Assembly (NCBI GenBank): GCA_913777325.1
Contig: CAJYSA010000044.1
Coordinates: forward strand, 1-36,635
DNA from: an uncultured Sphingomonas sp.
GTDB taxonomy: Bacteria; Pseudomonadota; Alphaproteobacteria; Sphingomonadales; Sphingomonadaceae
Length of the DNA stretch: 36,635 nt
Direction: 5' to 3'
A program made the translations under genes and the position numbers. The notes beneath the pieces were generated by a model. That model saw nothing but the letters and a program-made list of their open reading frames with translations, did no database searches and had not been told where the DNA came from. Of the stretch, positions 1 to 7,896 are shown in pieces. The number at the start of each line of letters is the position of its first letter. The first letter of the stretch is position 1.

Positions 1-2
1 AG

Positions 3-1241
3 ATCGGCGCGGAGATGGACCTGTTCCACCTCCAGTCCGAGGCGCAGGGCTCGGTATTCTGGCATCCCAAGGGCTATATCCTGTGGCGGCAGATGGAGGC
101 GTATATGCGCCGCCGCCTCGACGCCGCCGATTATGCCGAGGTGAAGACCCCGCAACTCATGGACGCGCGACAGTGGGAACAATCGGGCCACTGGGGCAAG
201 TATCGCGAGAACATGTTCGTCGTCCCCGACGAAATCCCGAATACCGAGGATGAGGGCGCGGTCATCAGCGGCGATGCCGACATGATGGCGCTGAAGCCGA
301 TGAATTGCCCGGCGCACGTCCTGATCTTCAAGCAGGGGATCAAGAGCTACCGCGACCTGCCGATCCGCATGGCCGAATTCGGCTGCTGCCACCGCAACGA
401 GCCGCATGGCGCGCTGCACGGGATCATGCGCGTCCGCCAGTTCACGCAGGACGACGCGCACATCTTCGTGCGCGAGGACCAGCTCGTCGAGGAAGTCCGC
501 AAGTTCTGCGAGTTGCTCCACTCGGTCTATCAGGATCTGGGCTTCACCGATTATGCGGTGAAGCTGGCGCTGCGCCCCGAAAAGCGCTTCGGCTCGGACG
601 AGATGTGGGACCGCTCCGAGCAGGAATTGCGCGAGGCGGTGCAGGCGTCGAACCTGCCGCAGGAGATCAAGGACCGGTTCGAGGAACTGCCCGGCGAAGG
701 CGCCTTCTACGCGCCCAAGCTGGAATTCCACCTGACCGACGCGATCGGGCGGACGTGGCAAGTCGGCACGATCCAGTCCGACCGCGTGCTGCCCGACCGG
801 CTCGACGCCTCGTACGTCGGGGAGGACGGCAACCGCCACCGCCCGGTGATGCTGCACCGCGCGATCCTGGGCACGTTCGAGCGGTTCATCGGCATCCTGA
901 TCGAACATCACGCCGGCCGTTTCCCGCTGTGGCTAAGCCCGGTGCAGGCGGTGGTCGCGACGATCGTGTCGGACGCCGACGATTATGCGCATGAAGTGGC
1001 CGATCGACTGCGCAAGGCGGGGATCCGCGTCGAGACCGACCTGCGCAACGAGAAGATCAACTACAAGGTGCGCGAGCATTCGGTGGCGAAGGTGCCGAAC
1101 CTGCTGGTGGTCGGCAAGCGCGAGGCCGAGGAAGGCAAGGTCGCGCTGCGTCGGCTGGGCAGCCAGGCGCAGACGTTCCTGACGCTGGACGAAGCGGTGG
1201 CGATGTTGCGCGACGAGGCGCTGGCGCCGGATATGCGGTGA
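3..1241 (+). CDS. thrS: Threonyl-tRNA synthetase, 3' part (5' end outside window)
   Basis: Class II aminoacyl-tRNA synthetase that charges tRNA-Thr in the cytoplasm. The reading frame is open at the left edge, so about 410 C-terminal residues are present and the TGS and editing domains lie upstream, outside the window. The catalytic core is clear: [19 protein letters not shown] at its start, [11 protein letters not shown] with the zinc-ligand Cys, the motif-2 region [10 protein letters not shown]...[13 protein letters not shown], and motif 3 [17 protein letters not shown] followed by the [12 protein letters not shown] linker. The rest is the anticodon-binding domain, ending in [12 protein letters not shown]. 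The ATG at 15 is internal to the protein and is not the start. infC follows, the classical thrS-infC linkage, across a repeat element. No defect is visible in the part present. Confidence 0.96.
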   Translation: MGAEMDLFHLQSEAQGSVFWHPKGYILWRQMEAYMRRRLDAADYAEVKTPQLMDARQWEQSGHWGKYRENMFVVPDEIPNTEDEGAVISGDADMMALKPMNCPAHVLIFKQGIKSYRDLPIRMAEFGCCHRNEPHGALHGIMRVRQFTQDDAHIFVREDQLVEEVRKFCELLHSVYQDLGFTDYAVKLALRPEKRFGSDEMWDRSEQELREAVQASNLPQEIKDRFEELPGEGAFYAPKLEFHLTDAIGRTWQVGTIQSDRVLPDRLDASYVGEDGNRHRPVMLHRAILGTFERFIGILIEHHAGRFPLWLSPVQAVVATIVSDADDYAHEVADRLRKAGIRVETDLRNEKINYKVREHSVAKVPNLLVVGKREAEEGKVALRRLGSQAQTFLTLDEAVAMLRDEALAPDMR

Positions 1242-1250
1242 CCCATAAAG

Positions 1251-1363
1251 CCCTCTCCCCTGTGGGGAGAGGGTTTGGGTGAGGGGTCGAGGTCTCACCG
1301 AGACGAACCTCTCTGCGAGGCTCCCGCCCCTCACCCCCGCCCTCTTCCCATCGGGGAGAGGGA
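1251..1363. repeat. G/C-rich inverted-repeat element, copy 1 (thrS-infC)
   Basis: The outer arms are short palindromes (CCCTCTCCCC...GGGGAGAGGG at the left, CCCTCTTCCC...GGGGAGAGGGA at the right) around a variable centre containing the palindrome GTCTCACCGAGAC (1292-1304). The same architecture recurs at 21913-22016, with the core reading as its reverse complement, and more loosely at 10841-10966. It looks like a non-coding MITE- or REP-type element. Its right end supplies a GGGAG (1360-1364) 10 nt before an ATG at 1375. Confidence 0.75.
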
Positions 1364-1374
1364 GCTATTCCAAA

Positions 1375-1491
1375 ATGCAACCGGATGCCCTATATTCAGA
1401 GGGCAACCGATACAGGAGAAATACCCATACGTCCTCCCATGATGCGCCGGCCGATGCAGGCGCCTCCGATGAACGGCCCGCGGTTCAATGA
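1375..1491 (+). other. Possible 38-codon leader ORF overlapping the infC start
   Basis: An ATG at 1375 lies 10 nt after the GGGAG at the end of the repeat element. It opens a 38-codon frame that ends with TGA at 1489-1491, inside infC and in a different frame. It therefore overlaps the infC ribosome binding site and the first codons of infC. Nothing in the peptide is recognisable and coding capacity is unproven. It could be a regulatory upstream ORF, or a by-product of repeat insertion. Confidence 0.2.
1414..1418 (+). promoter_or_regulatory. Shine-Dalgarno site that points to an ATA start for infC
   Basis: AGGAG is the only strong purine block near the beginning of the infC reading frame. 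Its spacing is 8 nt to ATA at 1427, 2 nt to ATA at 1421, and 20 nt to the first downstream ATG at 1439. Only the 1427 codon is at normal spacing. Confidence 0.55.
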
Positions 1492-1972
1492 GTGGATCCA
1501 GAGCCCCAAGGTCCGCGTGATCGATCACGAGGGAGAGAATCTCGGCGTGATGTACACGCGCGAGGCGATGGAGCAGGCGCGCGAGGTCGGTCTGGATCTC
1601 GTCGAGGTGTCGCCCAACGCCGATCCGCCCGTCGCCAAGTTCCTCGACGTCGGCAAGTTCAAGTACGAGGCGCAGAAGAAGGCGAACCTCGCCCGCAAGT
1701 CGCAGAAGACGCAGGAGATCAAGGAGATCAAGATGCGTCCGAACATCGACGACCACGATTACGACACCAAGATGAAGAAGGTGGTGGAGTTCATCGAGGA
1801 AGGCGACAAGGTGAAGGTGACCATGCGCTTCCGTGGTCGCGAGCTGAGCCACGGCCAGCTCGGCATGAACGTGCTGCAGCGAGTCGCCGAGCAGGTGCAG
1901 GAGGTCGCGAAGGTCGAGGCCTATCCGCGCATGGAAGGCCGCCAGATGCTGATGGTGCTGGCCCCCAAATAA
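1427..1972 (+). CDS. infC: Translation initiation factor IF-3, probable AUA start
   Basis: IF-3 binds the 30S subunit, prevents premature 50S joining and rejects non-canonical start codons and tRNAs. The N domain carries [21 protein letters not shown] and [18 protein letters not shown]; the basic linker is [19 protein letters not shown]; the C domain carries [16 protein letters not shown] and [16 protein letters not shown]. Start choice: AGGAG at 1414-1418 is 8 nt before an ATA at 1427, which gives 181 residues, close to the usual length of about 180. The ATG at 1385 has no nearby ribosome binding site, and the ATGs at 1439 and 1442 are 20 nt or more from it. An unusual start fits the known autoregulation of infC in E. 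coli, which begins with AUU. rpmI and rplT do not follow; a terminator and a receptor gene do. The product is certain; the start is inferred. Confidence 0.93.
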   Translation: MRPPMMRRPMQAPPMNGPRFNEWIQSPKVRVIDHEGENLGVMYTREAMEQAREVGLDLVEVSPNADPPVAKFLDVGKFKYEAQKKANLARKSQKTQEIKEIKMRPNIDDHDYDTKMKKVVEFIEEGDKVKVTMRFRGRELSHGQLGMNVLQRVAEQVQEVAKVEAYPRMEGRQMLMVLAPK

Positions 1973-2002
1973 CGCCGGCGCAAAGCCAGCCTGCCGTAAC
2001 GT

Positions 2003-2034
2003 CCGCCGCGCCCGTTGGGTGCGGCGGCGTTGTA
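2003..2034 (+). terminator. Probable terminator after infC
   Basis: CCGCCGC (2003-2009) pairs with GCGGCGG (2021-2027), and the loop contains a further CCC/GGG pairing. The following sequence, CGTTGTATCTATC, is only moderately T-rich. The position between infC and an unrelated receptor gene supports termination. Confidence 0.5.
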
Positions 2035-2166
2035 TCTATCCTACAACGTTTTCGAAAAATTCCGTTCGTCCTGCGAATTGCGCTGGACGGCGCACGCTTC
2101 AGCGCTACGCTCTGCCAATACCGAACCTTCAAAGAGTTCGGATGACCTTGGGAGAGAGATTGCGCC

Positions 2167-4971
2167 ATGCGTCTTACCGCCACCCTTTTGTCCACCGTCG
2201 CCGTGGTGCTGGCAACGCCCGCACTGGCGCAGGACCAGACGAGCCCCGTCACCACCAACGCCGCCGTCGCGGGCCAGAGCGACACCACCAGGGCGCAGGC
2301 CGGTGACACCGCCATCACCAACGCCGGCGACATCGTCGTCACCGCGACGCGCCGTGCCGAGCGGCTGGCGGACGTGCCGATCTCGATCAATGCCGTCAGC
2401 CAGGCCGCGTTGCAGAATTCCGGCGCGACCGACATCCGGCAGTTGGCGCAACTGGCGCCATCGCTGAACGTCTCGTCCACCGGCAGCGAGGCCAACGCCT
2501 CCGCGCGGATCCGCGGCGTCGGCACGGTCGGCGACAATCCCGGGCTCGAAAGCTCGGTCACGGTGTTCATCGACGGCGTGTATCGCAGCCGCACCGGGTC
2601 CGGGCTCAACGATCTGGGCGAGGTCGACCGTGTCGAGGTGCTGCGCGGACCGCAGGGCACGCTGTCGGGGCGCAATTCTTCGGCGGGCGCGATCAACATC
2701 TATACCAAGGCGCCGTCGTTCGACTTCGGTGGCTATGCCGAGGGCACGTACGGTAATTACGACTTCTACCGCCTGGCCGGCGCGGTGACCGGGCCGATCG
2801 TCAAGGATCTGCTGGCGTTCCGCATCGACGGGGTCGCCTCGAAGCGCGACGGCTTCTATCGCGACGTCGTCAACAACACCGACTATAACGATCGCAATCG
2901 CTGGTTCGTGCGCGGGCAGTTGCTGCTGGAGCCGTCGCCCGATTTCTCGCTGCGGCTGATCGGCGACTATACGTGGCGCAACGAAAAGTGCTGCGGCGCG
3001 GTGTATGTCGACACGCGCGAGAAGACCGATCCGACGCCGGGCGCACCGGGCGACTATGCGATCAACCCGAACGGGAACCGCATCGTCAACGTGATGCAGC
3101 AGATCGCGGCGCTGCGCGGCTATCCGGCGGGCAGCGTGTTCCCGGCCAACGGCGATCCGTTCAGCCGCCGCATCGCCTTCACCCCCGGTCGCGCCTATGC
3201 GAACGTGACCAAGGATTACGGCGGCTCGGGGCAGATCGACTGGAACCTGGGCGGTGCGTCGCTCACCTCGATCACGGCCTATCGCGAGTACAAGTCCGAC
3301 GGCGCGAACGATATCGACGCCAACGTCCTCGACATCGGTTACCGCCCGAACGACGGCAACAACTATCGCCGCTTCCACACCTTCACGCAGGAATTGCGGC
3401 TGAACGGCGAAGCGTTCGGCGACCGGCTGAACTGGCTGGTCGGCGGCTTCTTCAGCAACGAAGACCTGCAGGTCGTCGACAATCTGAAGTTCGGGCGCGA
3501 CTATGGTGCGTTCGCGGCCTGCCGGATCGTGGCGACCGTCAACCCGCTGGCGGCGCTGCGCAATCCGTCCAACCCCGGCTGCCTGGGCACCACGCCGCTG
3601 GCGGCGCTGGGCGGCGCGAGCGCGCGCCAGGCACTGGGCGCCGGGTTCGGCCAGGCCGCCGCGCTGATCCTGCCCGCGCTCGACCGGCTGTCGACGCTCA
3701 ACGACCTGGGCTCGACGCGCGACGTCTACAACCAGAACAGCAAGAGCTTCGCGATCTTCACCCACAACATCTTCCGGCTGACCGACACGCTGTCGCTGAC
3801 GGGTGGCCTGCGGTGGACGCGCGAGGAGAAGAATTTCGACGCGACGTTCGGCAACAACAACACCGTCTGTCCGCAGGTGCAGGCGCTGTTGAACCCGCTG
3901 TTCAACAATGCGCAGCTCGCCGCGCTGACGCGCGGGATCGCGACGCTGGCGTGCACCGGCAATTCGTCGAGCGCGCTCAACGGGCGGACGATCAGCGACA
4001 AGCTGCGCGAGAACCAGGTGACCGGCACCGCGGTGCTGAGCTGGAAGCCGACCGATCGCCTGATGACCTATGCCAGCTATTCGCGCGGTTATAAGGCCGG
4101 TGGCTATAATCTCGACCGATCGGACCTGGGCGACGCGTACAATCCGGCGACGATCACCAATATCAATGCCAGCCGGCTGCGCTTCGACCCCGAAACCGTC
4201 AACGCCTATGAAGTCGGGCTGAAATACTCCAGCCGGCAGTTCACGTTCAACCTTGCCGGCTTCCGTTCGGAGTTCAAGAACTTCCAGCTCAACACCTTCA
4301 ACGGCACCAATTACGTCGTGGAAAACATCGGGTCGTGTTCGAGCGGCCTGAACGGCGCGGATCGCGACAATTCGATCGCCACCGGCGCGTGCACCGGCAA
4401 CGTGCGCTACGGCGTGGTCAGCCAGGGCGTCGAGGCGGAGGCGGGGATCTACCCGGTCGAGCATCTGGCGTTCAACCTGGGCTATACGTTCGCGGACACG
4501 CGCTACCGCCGCAATCTGGTCGGCTCCGACGCGGGCGCGCCGCTGGACCCGGCGCTGTTCCTGCTGTCGGGATCGCAGATGTCGAACGCGCCGCGCAACG
4601 TCATCACCACCTCGGTCAGCTGGAACCCGCCGATCGGCGACAGCGGGATGTCCGCGCTGTTCTACGTCGATCAGCGTACCGTGTCGGACTATAACACCGG
4701 CTCCGACCTGTTCATCGAGAAGGTGCAGGACGGCTTCACGCTGCTGAACGCGCGCATCGGCCTGCGCGGCAACCAGGATCGCTGGGCGGTGGAAGTGTGG
4801 GCGCAGAACCTGCTCGACACCAATTACGAGCAGGTAGCCTTCAACGCGCCGTTCCAGGGCGCCGGCAGCCAGCAGCAGGTGCAGGCATTCGGCGGCGTCG
4901 GCAACCAGCTGTTCGCCTCGTTCCTGGCCGAGCCGCGCACCTATGGCGTGACGTTGCGCACGCGGTTCTGA
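2167..4971 (+). CDS. TonB-dependent outer-membrane receptor
   Basis: A 934-residue outer-membrane transporter driven by TonB-ExbBD. Residues 1 to about 22 are a signal peptide ending in ATPALA, with cleavage expected before QDQ. GDIVVTATRRAERLADVP (about 56-73) is the TonB-box and plug-entry region typical of sphingomonad receptors. The plug follows (VFIDGVYRSRTGSG, VEVLRGPQGTLSGRNSSAGAI), then a long beta-barrel ending in YGVTLRTRF with the C-terminal Phe needed for outer-membrane insertion. There is no N-terminal STN signalling domain, and no sigma/anti-sigma pair beside it. Several Cys pairs lie in predicted surface loops (CCGAVY; CRIVATV...GCLG; CPQ...LACTG; SCSSG...ACTG), suggesting disulfide-stabilised loops. 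The substrate cannot be read from sequence. A short palindrome (CCGAAC/GTTCGG) lies about 30 nt upstream. The gene stands alone. Confidence 0.92.
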   Translation: MRLTATLLSTVAVVLATPALAQDQTSPVTTNAAVAGQSDTTRAQAGDTAITNAGDIVVTATRRAERLADVPISINAVSQAALQNSGATDIRQLAQLAPSLNVSSTGSEANASARIRGVGTVGDNPGLESSVTVFIDGVYRSRTGSGLNDLGEVDRVEVLRGPQGTLSGRNSSAGAINIYTKAPSFDFGGYAEGTYGNYDFYRLAGAVTGPIVKDLLAFRIDGVASKRDGFYRDVVNNTDYNDRNRWFVRGQLLLEPSPDFSLRLIGDYTWRNEKCCGAVYVDTREKTDPTPGAPGDYAINPNGNRIVNVMQQIAALRGYPAGSVFPANGDPFSRRIAFTPGRAYANVTKDYGGSGQIDWNLGGASLTSITAYREYKSDGANDIDANVLDIGYRPNDGNNYRRFHTFTQELRLNGEAFGDRLNWLVGGFFSNEDLQVVDNLKFGRDYGAFAACRIVATVNPLAALRNPSNPGCLGTTPLAALGGASARQALGAGFGQAAALILPALDRLSTLNDLGSTRDVYNQNSKSFAIFTHNIFRLTDTLSLTGGLRWTREEKNFDATFGNNNTVCPQVQALLNPLFNNAQLAALTRGIATLACTGNSSSALNGRTISDKLRENQVTGTAVLSWKPTDRLMTYASYSRGYKAGGYNLDRSDLGDAYNPATITNINASRLRFDPETVNAYEVGLKYSSRQFTFNLAGFRSEFKNFQLNTFNGTNYVVENIGSCSSGLNGADRDNSIATGACTGNVRYGVVSQGVEAEAGIYPVEHLAFNLGYTFADTRYRRNLVGSDAGAPLDPALFLLSGSQMSNAPRNVITTSVSWNPPIGDSGMSALFYVDQRTVSDYNTGSDLFIEKVQDGFTLLNARIGLRGNQDRWAVEVWAQNLLDTNYEQVAFNAPFQGAGSQQQVQAFGGVGNQLFASFLAEPRTYGVTLRTRF

Positions 4972-4981
4972 CGTGGAGAAT

Positions 4982-5011
4982 CCGTCACCCCGGCCTTCAG
5001 CGGGGTGACGG
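4982..5011. repeat. Palindromic intergenic repeat (GTCACCCC type); may act as a terminator
   Basis: CCGTCACCCC (4982-4991) is fully complementary to GGGGTGACGG (5002-5011) around a 10-nt loop. It lies just past the receptor stop codon. A related motif with an equivalent CCCCGG...CCGGGGTGACG core occurs near 26142-26165. No T-run follows, so termination would be by hairpin or Rho only. Confidence 0.65.
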
Positions 5012-5088
5012 CCGGGCCGCGAGCGGCGGTCGGCAACGCGCCGGTGTCACGAGGGTGCTGGTCGACGACGCGCTCGCGGCTTTCCTGA

Positions 5089-5166
5089 CGTCATTGCGGA
5101 CGGAGCGAAGTCATCTCGGGCCGGACCAGTGGGCCCTGGATTGCTTCCCTGAGCTCGCAATGACGG
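5089..5166. repeat. REP-like element with GTCATTGCG / CGCAATGAC ends, copy 1
   Basis: The ends CGTCATTGCG and CTCGCAATGACG are inverted, and the inner part contains CCCTGGATTGCTTC. The same ends and the same inner motif occur at 14402-14474. It lies in the convergent gap between the receptor gene and proS. No coding function is apparent. Confidence 0.75.
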
Positions 5167-5189
5167 AGCGGCCGCCACGCGCGGATGGC

Positions 5190-6719
5190 TTAGTAAGCGC
5201 GTCCGACCAGCACGCGCTCCACCGCCGCGTCGCCGGTGAAGATGCAGGCGCCGTCCGCCGCCGCCTGCCCCGCCGGCGTGTTGCGCAGCGTCAGCTTCAG
5301 CGCCTTCAGCCGCTCGACAACCGCGTCCAGCGCCGCACCGGTCGGGCGCGACCATTGCACCTCCAGCCAGCCGGGGTTCTTCGCGCCCTCCGCGAAATGC
5401 GCCTCGACCTGCGACCAGTCGTTCGCGGGGGTGATGTTCGCGTCGAGCCGCGCCTTTGCCTGGTCGAACAGCGTCCGCTGGATATCGGCGAGCAGCGCCG
5501 CGACGCCGGCCGCGAAGCCGTCGCGTGCGACGATCGCGCTGTCGAGCTTGCCGTCCTCGCGATACAGCCGGTCGCGGCGGATCACCGATATGTTGCCCGC
5601 CGCCATGTCGCGACCACCGACCTCGATGACGATCGGCGCGCCCTTCTTCACCCAGCCCCAGCGCTTGGTGGTCGACTTCACCGGCTTCAGATCGAGCAGC
5701 GCACGCACCGGCTCGCCCAGCGCGCTTTCCCTGGTCAACGCCTGGTGCAGCTCGCGGCAATATTCCACCAGCGCCTCGTCCTCCGGCGCGTCGCGCAGCA
5801 TCGGGACGATCACCACCTGCCACGGCGCGACGCGCGGCGGCACGCGCAGCCCGTCATCGTCGCCATGGACCATGATCAGCGCACCGATCATCCGCGTCGA
5901 TACGCCCCAGCTGGTGGTCTGCGCATAGTCCAACTGCCCCTCGGCATTCTGGAAACGGATGTTCTGCGCTTTTGCGAAATTGGTGCCGAGGAAGTGCGAG
6001 GTGCCGGCCTGGAGCGCCTTGCCGTCCTGCATCATCGCCTCGATCGACCAGGTGCCGACCGCGCCGGGGAAACGCTCGTTCTCCGGCTTCTCGCCCGCGA
6101 TCACCGGCACCGCGACGCATTCCTCGGCGAACTCGCGATAGACCTCGAGCATCTTGAGCGTTTCCTCGCGCGCCTCTTGCGCCGTGGCGTGCGCGGTATG
6201 CCCCTCCTGCCACAGGAATTCGGCGGTGCGCAGGAACATCCGCGTGCGCATTTCCCAGCGGACGACGTTCGCCCATTGGTTGATGAGCACCGGCAGGTCG
6301 CGCCACGACTGTACCCAGCGCGCGAAGGCGTGGCCGATCACCGTCTCGCTGGTGGGGCGGACGACCAGCGGCTCCTCCAGCTTCGCGGCGGGATCGGGCA
6401 CCAGCCCGCCCTTCCCGTCCGCGATCAGCCGGTGATGCGTGACGACCGCCATTTCCTTGGCGAAGCCCTCGACGTGGCTGGCTTCCTGTTCGAAGTAGCT
6501 GAGCGGGATGAAGACGGGGAAATAGCAATTCTCATGCCCCGTCGCCTTGATGCGATCGTCGAGCAGCCGCTGGAACCGCTCCCAGATGCCATAGCCCCAT
6601 GGGCGGATGACCATGCAGCCGCGCACGCCCGATTCCTCGGCCATGTCGGCCTCGGTGATGACGGATTGATACCAGGCGGCGAAATCGGCCTCGCGGGTGA
6701 CGGGGAGTGCATGCTTCAT
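5190..6719 (-). CDS. proS: Prolyl-tRNA synthetase, archaeal/eukaryotic-like type
   Basis: Charges tRNA-Pro. It has the architecture without the bacterial INS editing insertion: N-terminal class II core with VRGCMVIRPWGYGIWERFQ, GHENCYFPVFIPLS, EEPLVVRPTSETVIGHAFA and NQWANVVRWEMRTRMFLRT, then the anticodon-binding domain from about residue 285 (VPPRVAPWQVVIVPM), then a C-terminal extension ending in VERVLVGRAY, with the terminal Tyr characteristic of this type. The Cys cluster of the archaeal zinc domain is not present; only one Cys remains there (GACIFTGD). The frame continues upstream to a TTG at 6740, but the ATG at 6717-6719 gives the expected MKHALPVTREADFAAWYQ start (509 residues). It is transcribed alone, divergently from the DMT gene. 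The type suggests old horizontal origin; the function is confident. Confidence 0.93.
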   Translation of the reverse strand: MKHALPVTREADFAAWYQSVITEADMAEESGVRGCMVIRPWGYGIWERFQRLLDDRIKATGHENCYFPVFIPLSYFEQEASHVEGFAKEMAVVTHHRLIADGKGGLVPDPAAKLEEPLVVRPTSETVIGHAFARWVQSWRDLPVLINQWANVVRWEMRTRMFLRTAEFLWQEGHTAHATAQEAREETLKMLEVYREFAEECVAVPVIAGEKPENERFPGAVGTWSIEAMMQDGKALQAGTSHFLGTNFAKAQNIRFQNAEGQLDYAQTTSWGVSTRMIGALIMVHGDDDGLRVPPRVAPWQVVIVPMLRDAPEDEALVEYCRELHQALTRESALGEPVRALLDLKPVKSTTKRWGWVKKGAPIVIEVGGRDMAAGNISVIRRDRLYREDGKLDSAIVARDGFAAGVAALLADIQRTLFDQAKARLDANITPANDWSQVEAHFAEGAKNPGWLEVQWSRPTGAALDAVVERLKALKLTLRNTPAGQAAADGACIFTGDAAVERVLVGRAY

Positions 6720-6809
6720 GGGGCCGCGCGATAGCGGCAAATACGCCTGCTCGCCAAGCGGGTTCGCGCGGGGTTCCTTTGCGGCGGTGCGGCAGTTAGG
6801 GACGAGGGC

Positions 6810-7709
6810 ATGTCGGGTGATCGCGTCCTGAAGGGCATCGCCCTGCGCCTGCTGGCGATTTTCTTCCTCTCCACCATGTCGGCGCTGGTGAAGCTAGCGG
6901 AGACGCGCGGCGCATCGCTGCCCGAGACGATGTTCTGGCGACAGGCGTGCGCCTTGCCGGTGGTGCTGGCGTTCGTCGCCAGCACGCGCGGACTGGGATC
7001 GCTGCGAACGTCGCGGATCAAGGGGCATCTGGCGCGCTCGCTGGTCGGCGTCGTGGGCATGGTCTTCACGTTCGGCGCGGTGCTGCTGCTGCCGCTGGCC
7101 GAGGCGACGACGTTCCAGTTCACGGTGCCGATCTTCGCGACGATCCTGGGCGCGTTGGTGCTGGGCGAGCGAACCGGGGTGCAGCGCTGGGGCGCGGTGC
7201 TGGTGGGGTTCGCGGGCGTGCTGGTGGTGGCGCAGCCGGGCGGTGGCGAGCATGTGTCGCTGTTCGGCGCCTTCGTGGGGTTGATGGCGGCGCTGTTCGT
7301 CGCGCTGGTCGCGATCCTGTTGCGGCAGTTGCGCGACGAGCCGTCGGGGACGACGGTGTTCTGGTTCTCAGTGCTGACGCTGCCGCTGATCGCGGTGCCT
7401 TACGCCTTCCACCTGCAGGCGCACGATTGGCTGACGTGGGTCAATCTGGCGGCGATCGGCGTGGTCGGCGGGTGCGGGCAGCTGGCGCTGACCGGGGCGG
7501 CGAAGCTGGCGCCGGTCACCACGGTGGTGCCGATGGATTATTCGGGGCTGATCTGGGCGACGATCTACGGCTGGCTGCTGTTCGGGGTGCTGCCGAGCGC
7601 GATGACATGGCTGGGCGCGCCGATCATCATCGCCAGCGGGCTGTTCATCGTGTGGCGCGAACAGCGGCTGGGCAAACAGCAGACGGTGACGGCGGCACCG
7701 GAGGATTGA
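6810..7709 (+). CDS. DMT-superfamily transporter with two EamA domains
   Basis: A 299-residue inner-membrane protein of the drug/metabolite transporter superfamily. About ten hydrophobic segments fall into two EamA-type halves, roughly residues 8-140 and 155-285. The first half has LAIFFLSTMSALVKL and FWRQACALPVVLAF; the helix 4-5 region reads LLPLAEATTFQFTVPIF, and the second half has VPMDYSGLIWATIYGWLLFG. The substrate is unknown; relatives export amino acids, nucleosides or small metabolites. A purine-rich AGGGACGAGGGC precedes the ATG. The gene shares a short (90-nt) divergent promoter region with proS. It has no operon partner downstream, where a palindromic repeat follows. Confidence 0.88.
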   Translation: MSGDRVLKGIALRLLAIFFLSTMSALVKLAETRGASLPETMFWRQACALPVVLAFVASTRGLGSLRTSRIKGHLARSLVGVVGMVFTFGAVLLLPLAEATTFQFTVPIFATILGALVLGERTGVQRWGAVLVGFAGVLVVAQPGGGEHVSLFGAFVGLMAALFVALVAILLRQLRDEPSGTTVFWFSVLTLPLIAVPYAFHLQAHDWLTWVNLAAIGVVGGCGQLALTGAAKLAPVTTVVPMDYSGLIWATIYGWLLFGVLPSAMTWLGAPIIIASGLFIVWREQRLGKQQTVTAAPED

Positions 7710-7790
7710 GTGCCCTCTCGTCCGTCGTCACGCCGGTGACGAAAACGGGAACTGTCCGATCAGAACGCCGACGCCTGGCCACGCTCCCCC

Positions 7791-7867
7791 GTTCGTGCTG
7801 AGCTTGTCGAAGCACGTGAGCCGGGCGGTGCGCCTGGAACACGCACTTCGACAAGCTCAGTGCGAAC
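7791..7867. repeat. Palindromic repeat with GAGCTTGTCGAAG / CTTCGACAAGCTC arms
   Basis: The left arm (7791-7818) contains GTTCGTGCTGAGCTTGTCGA and the right arm (7840-7867) its near reverse complement, ending in CTCAGTGCGAAC. There are a few mismatches between the arms. This arm sequence is a common dispersed intergenic palindrome in sphingomonads (recalled, not searched). It lies between the convergent 3' ends of the DMT gene and gcvPB and could fold in either transcript. Confidence 0.75.
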
Positions 7868-7896
7868 GGTTTCATTCTATTCTCGTCGCGTCCGTC

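Noticed and set aside
2121-2141. Palindrome CCGAAC/GTTCGG upstream of the TonB-dependent receptor, considered as a Fur or regulator site
   Set aside because: It does not resemble an iron box, and a single short palindrome is not enough for an operator call.
2041-4464. Open frame of 807 codons on the minus strand opposite the TonB-dependent receptor
   Set aside because: Antisense shadow caused by high third-position GC; no motif and no ribosome site.
4797-6734. Open frame of 645 codons on the plus strand opposite proS
   Set aside because: Antisense to an intact prolyl-tRNA synthetase, with shadow composition.
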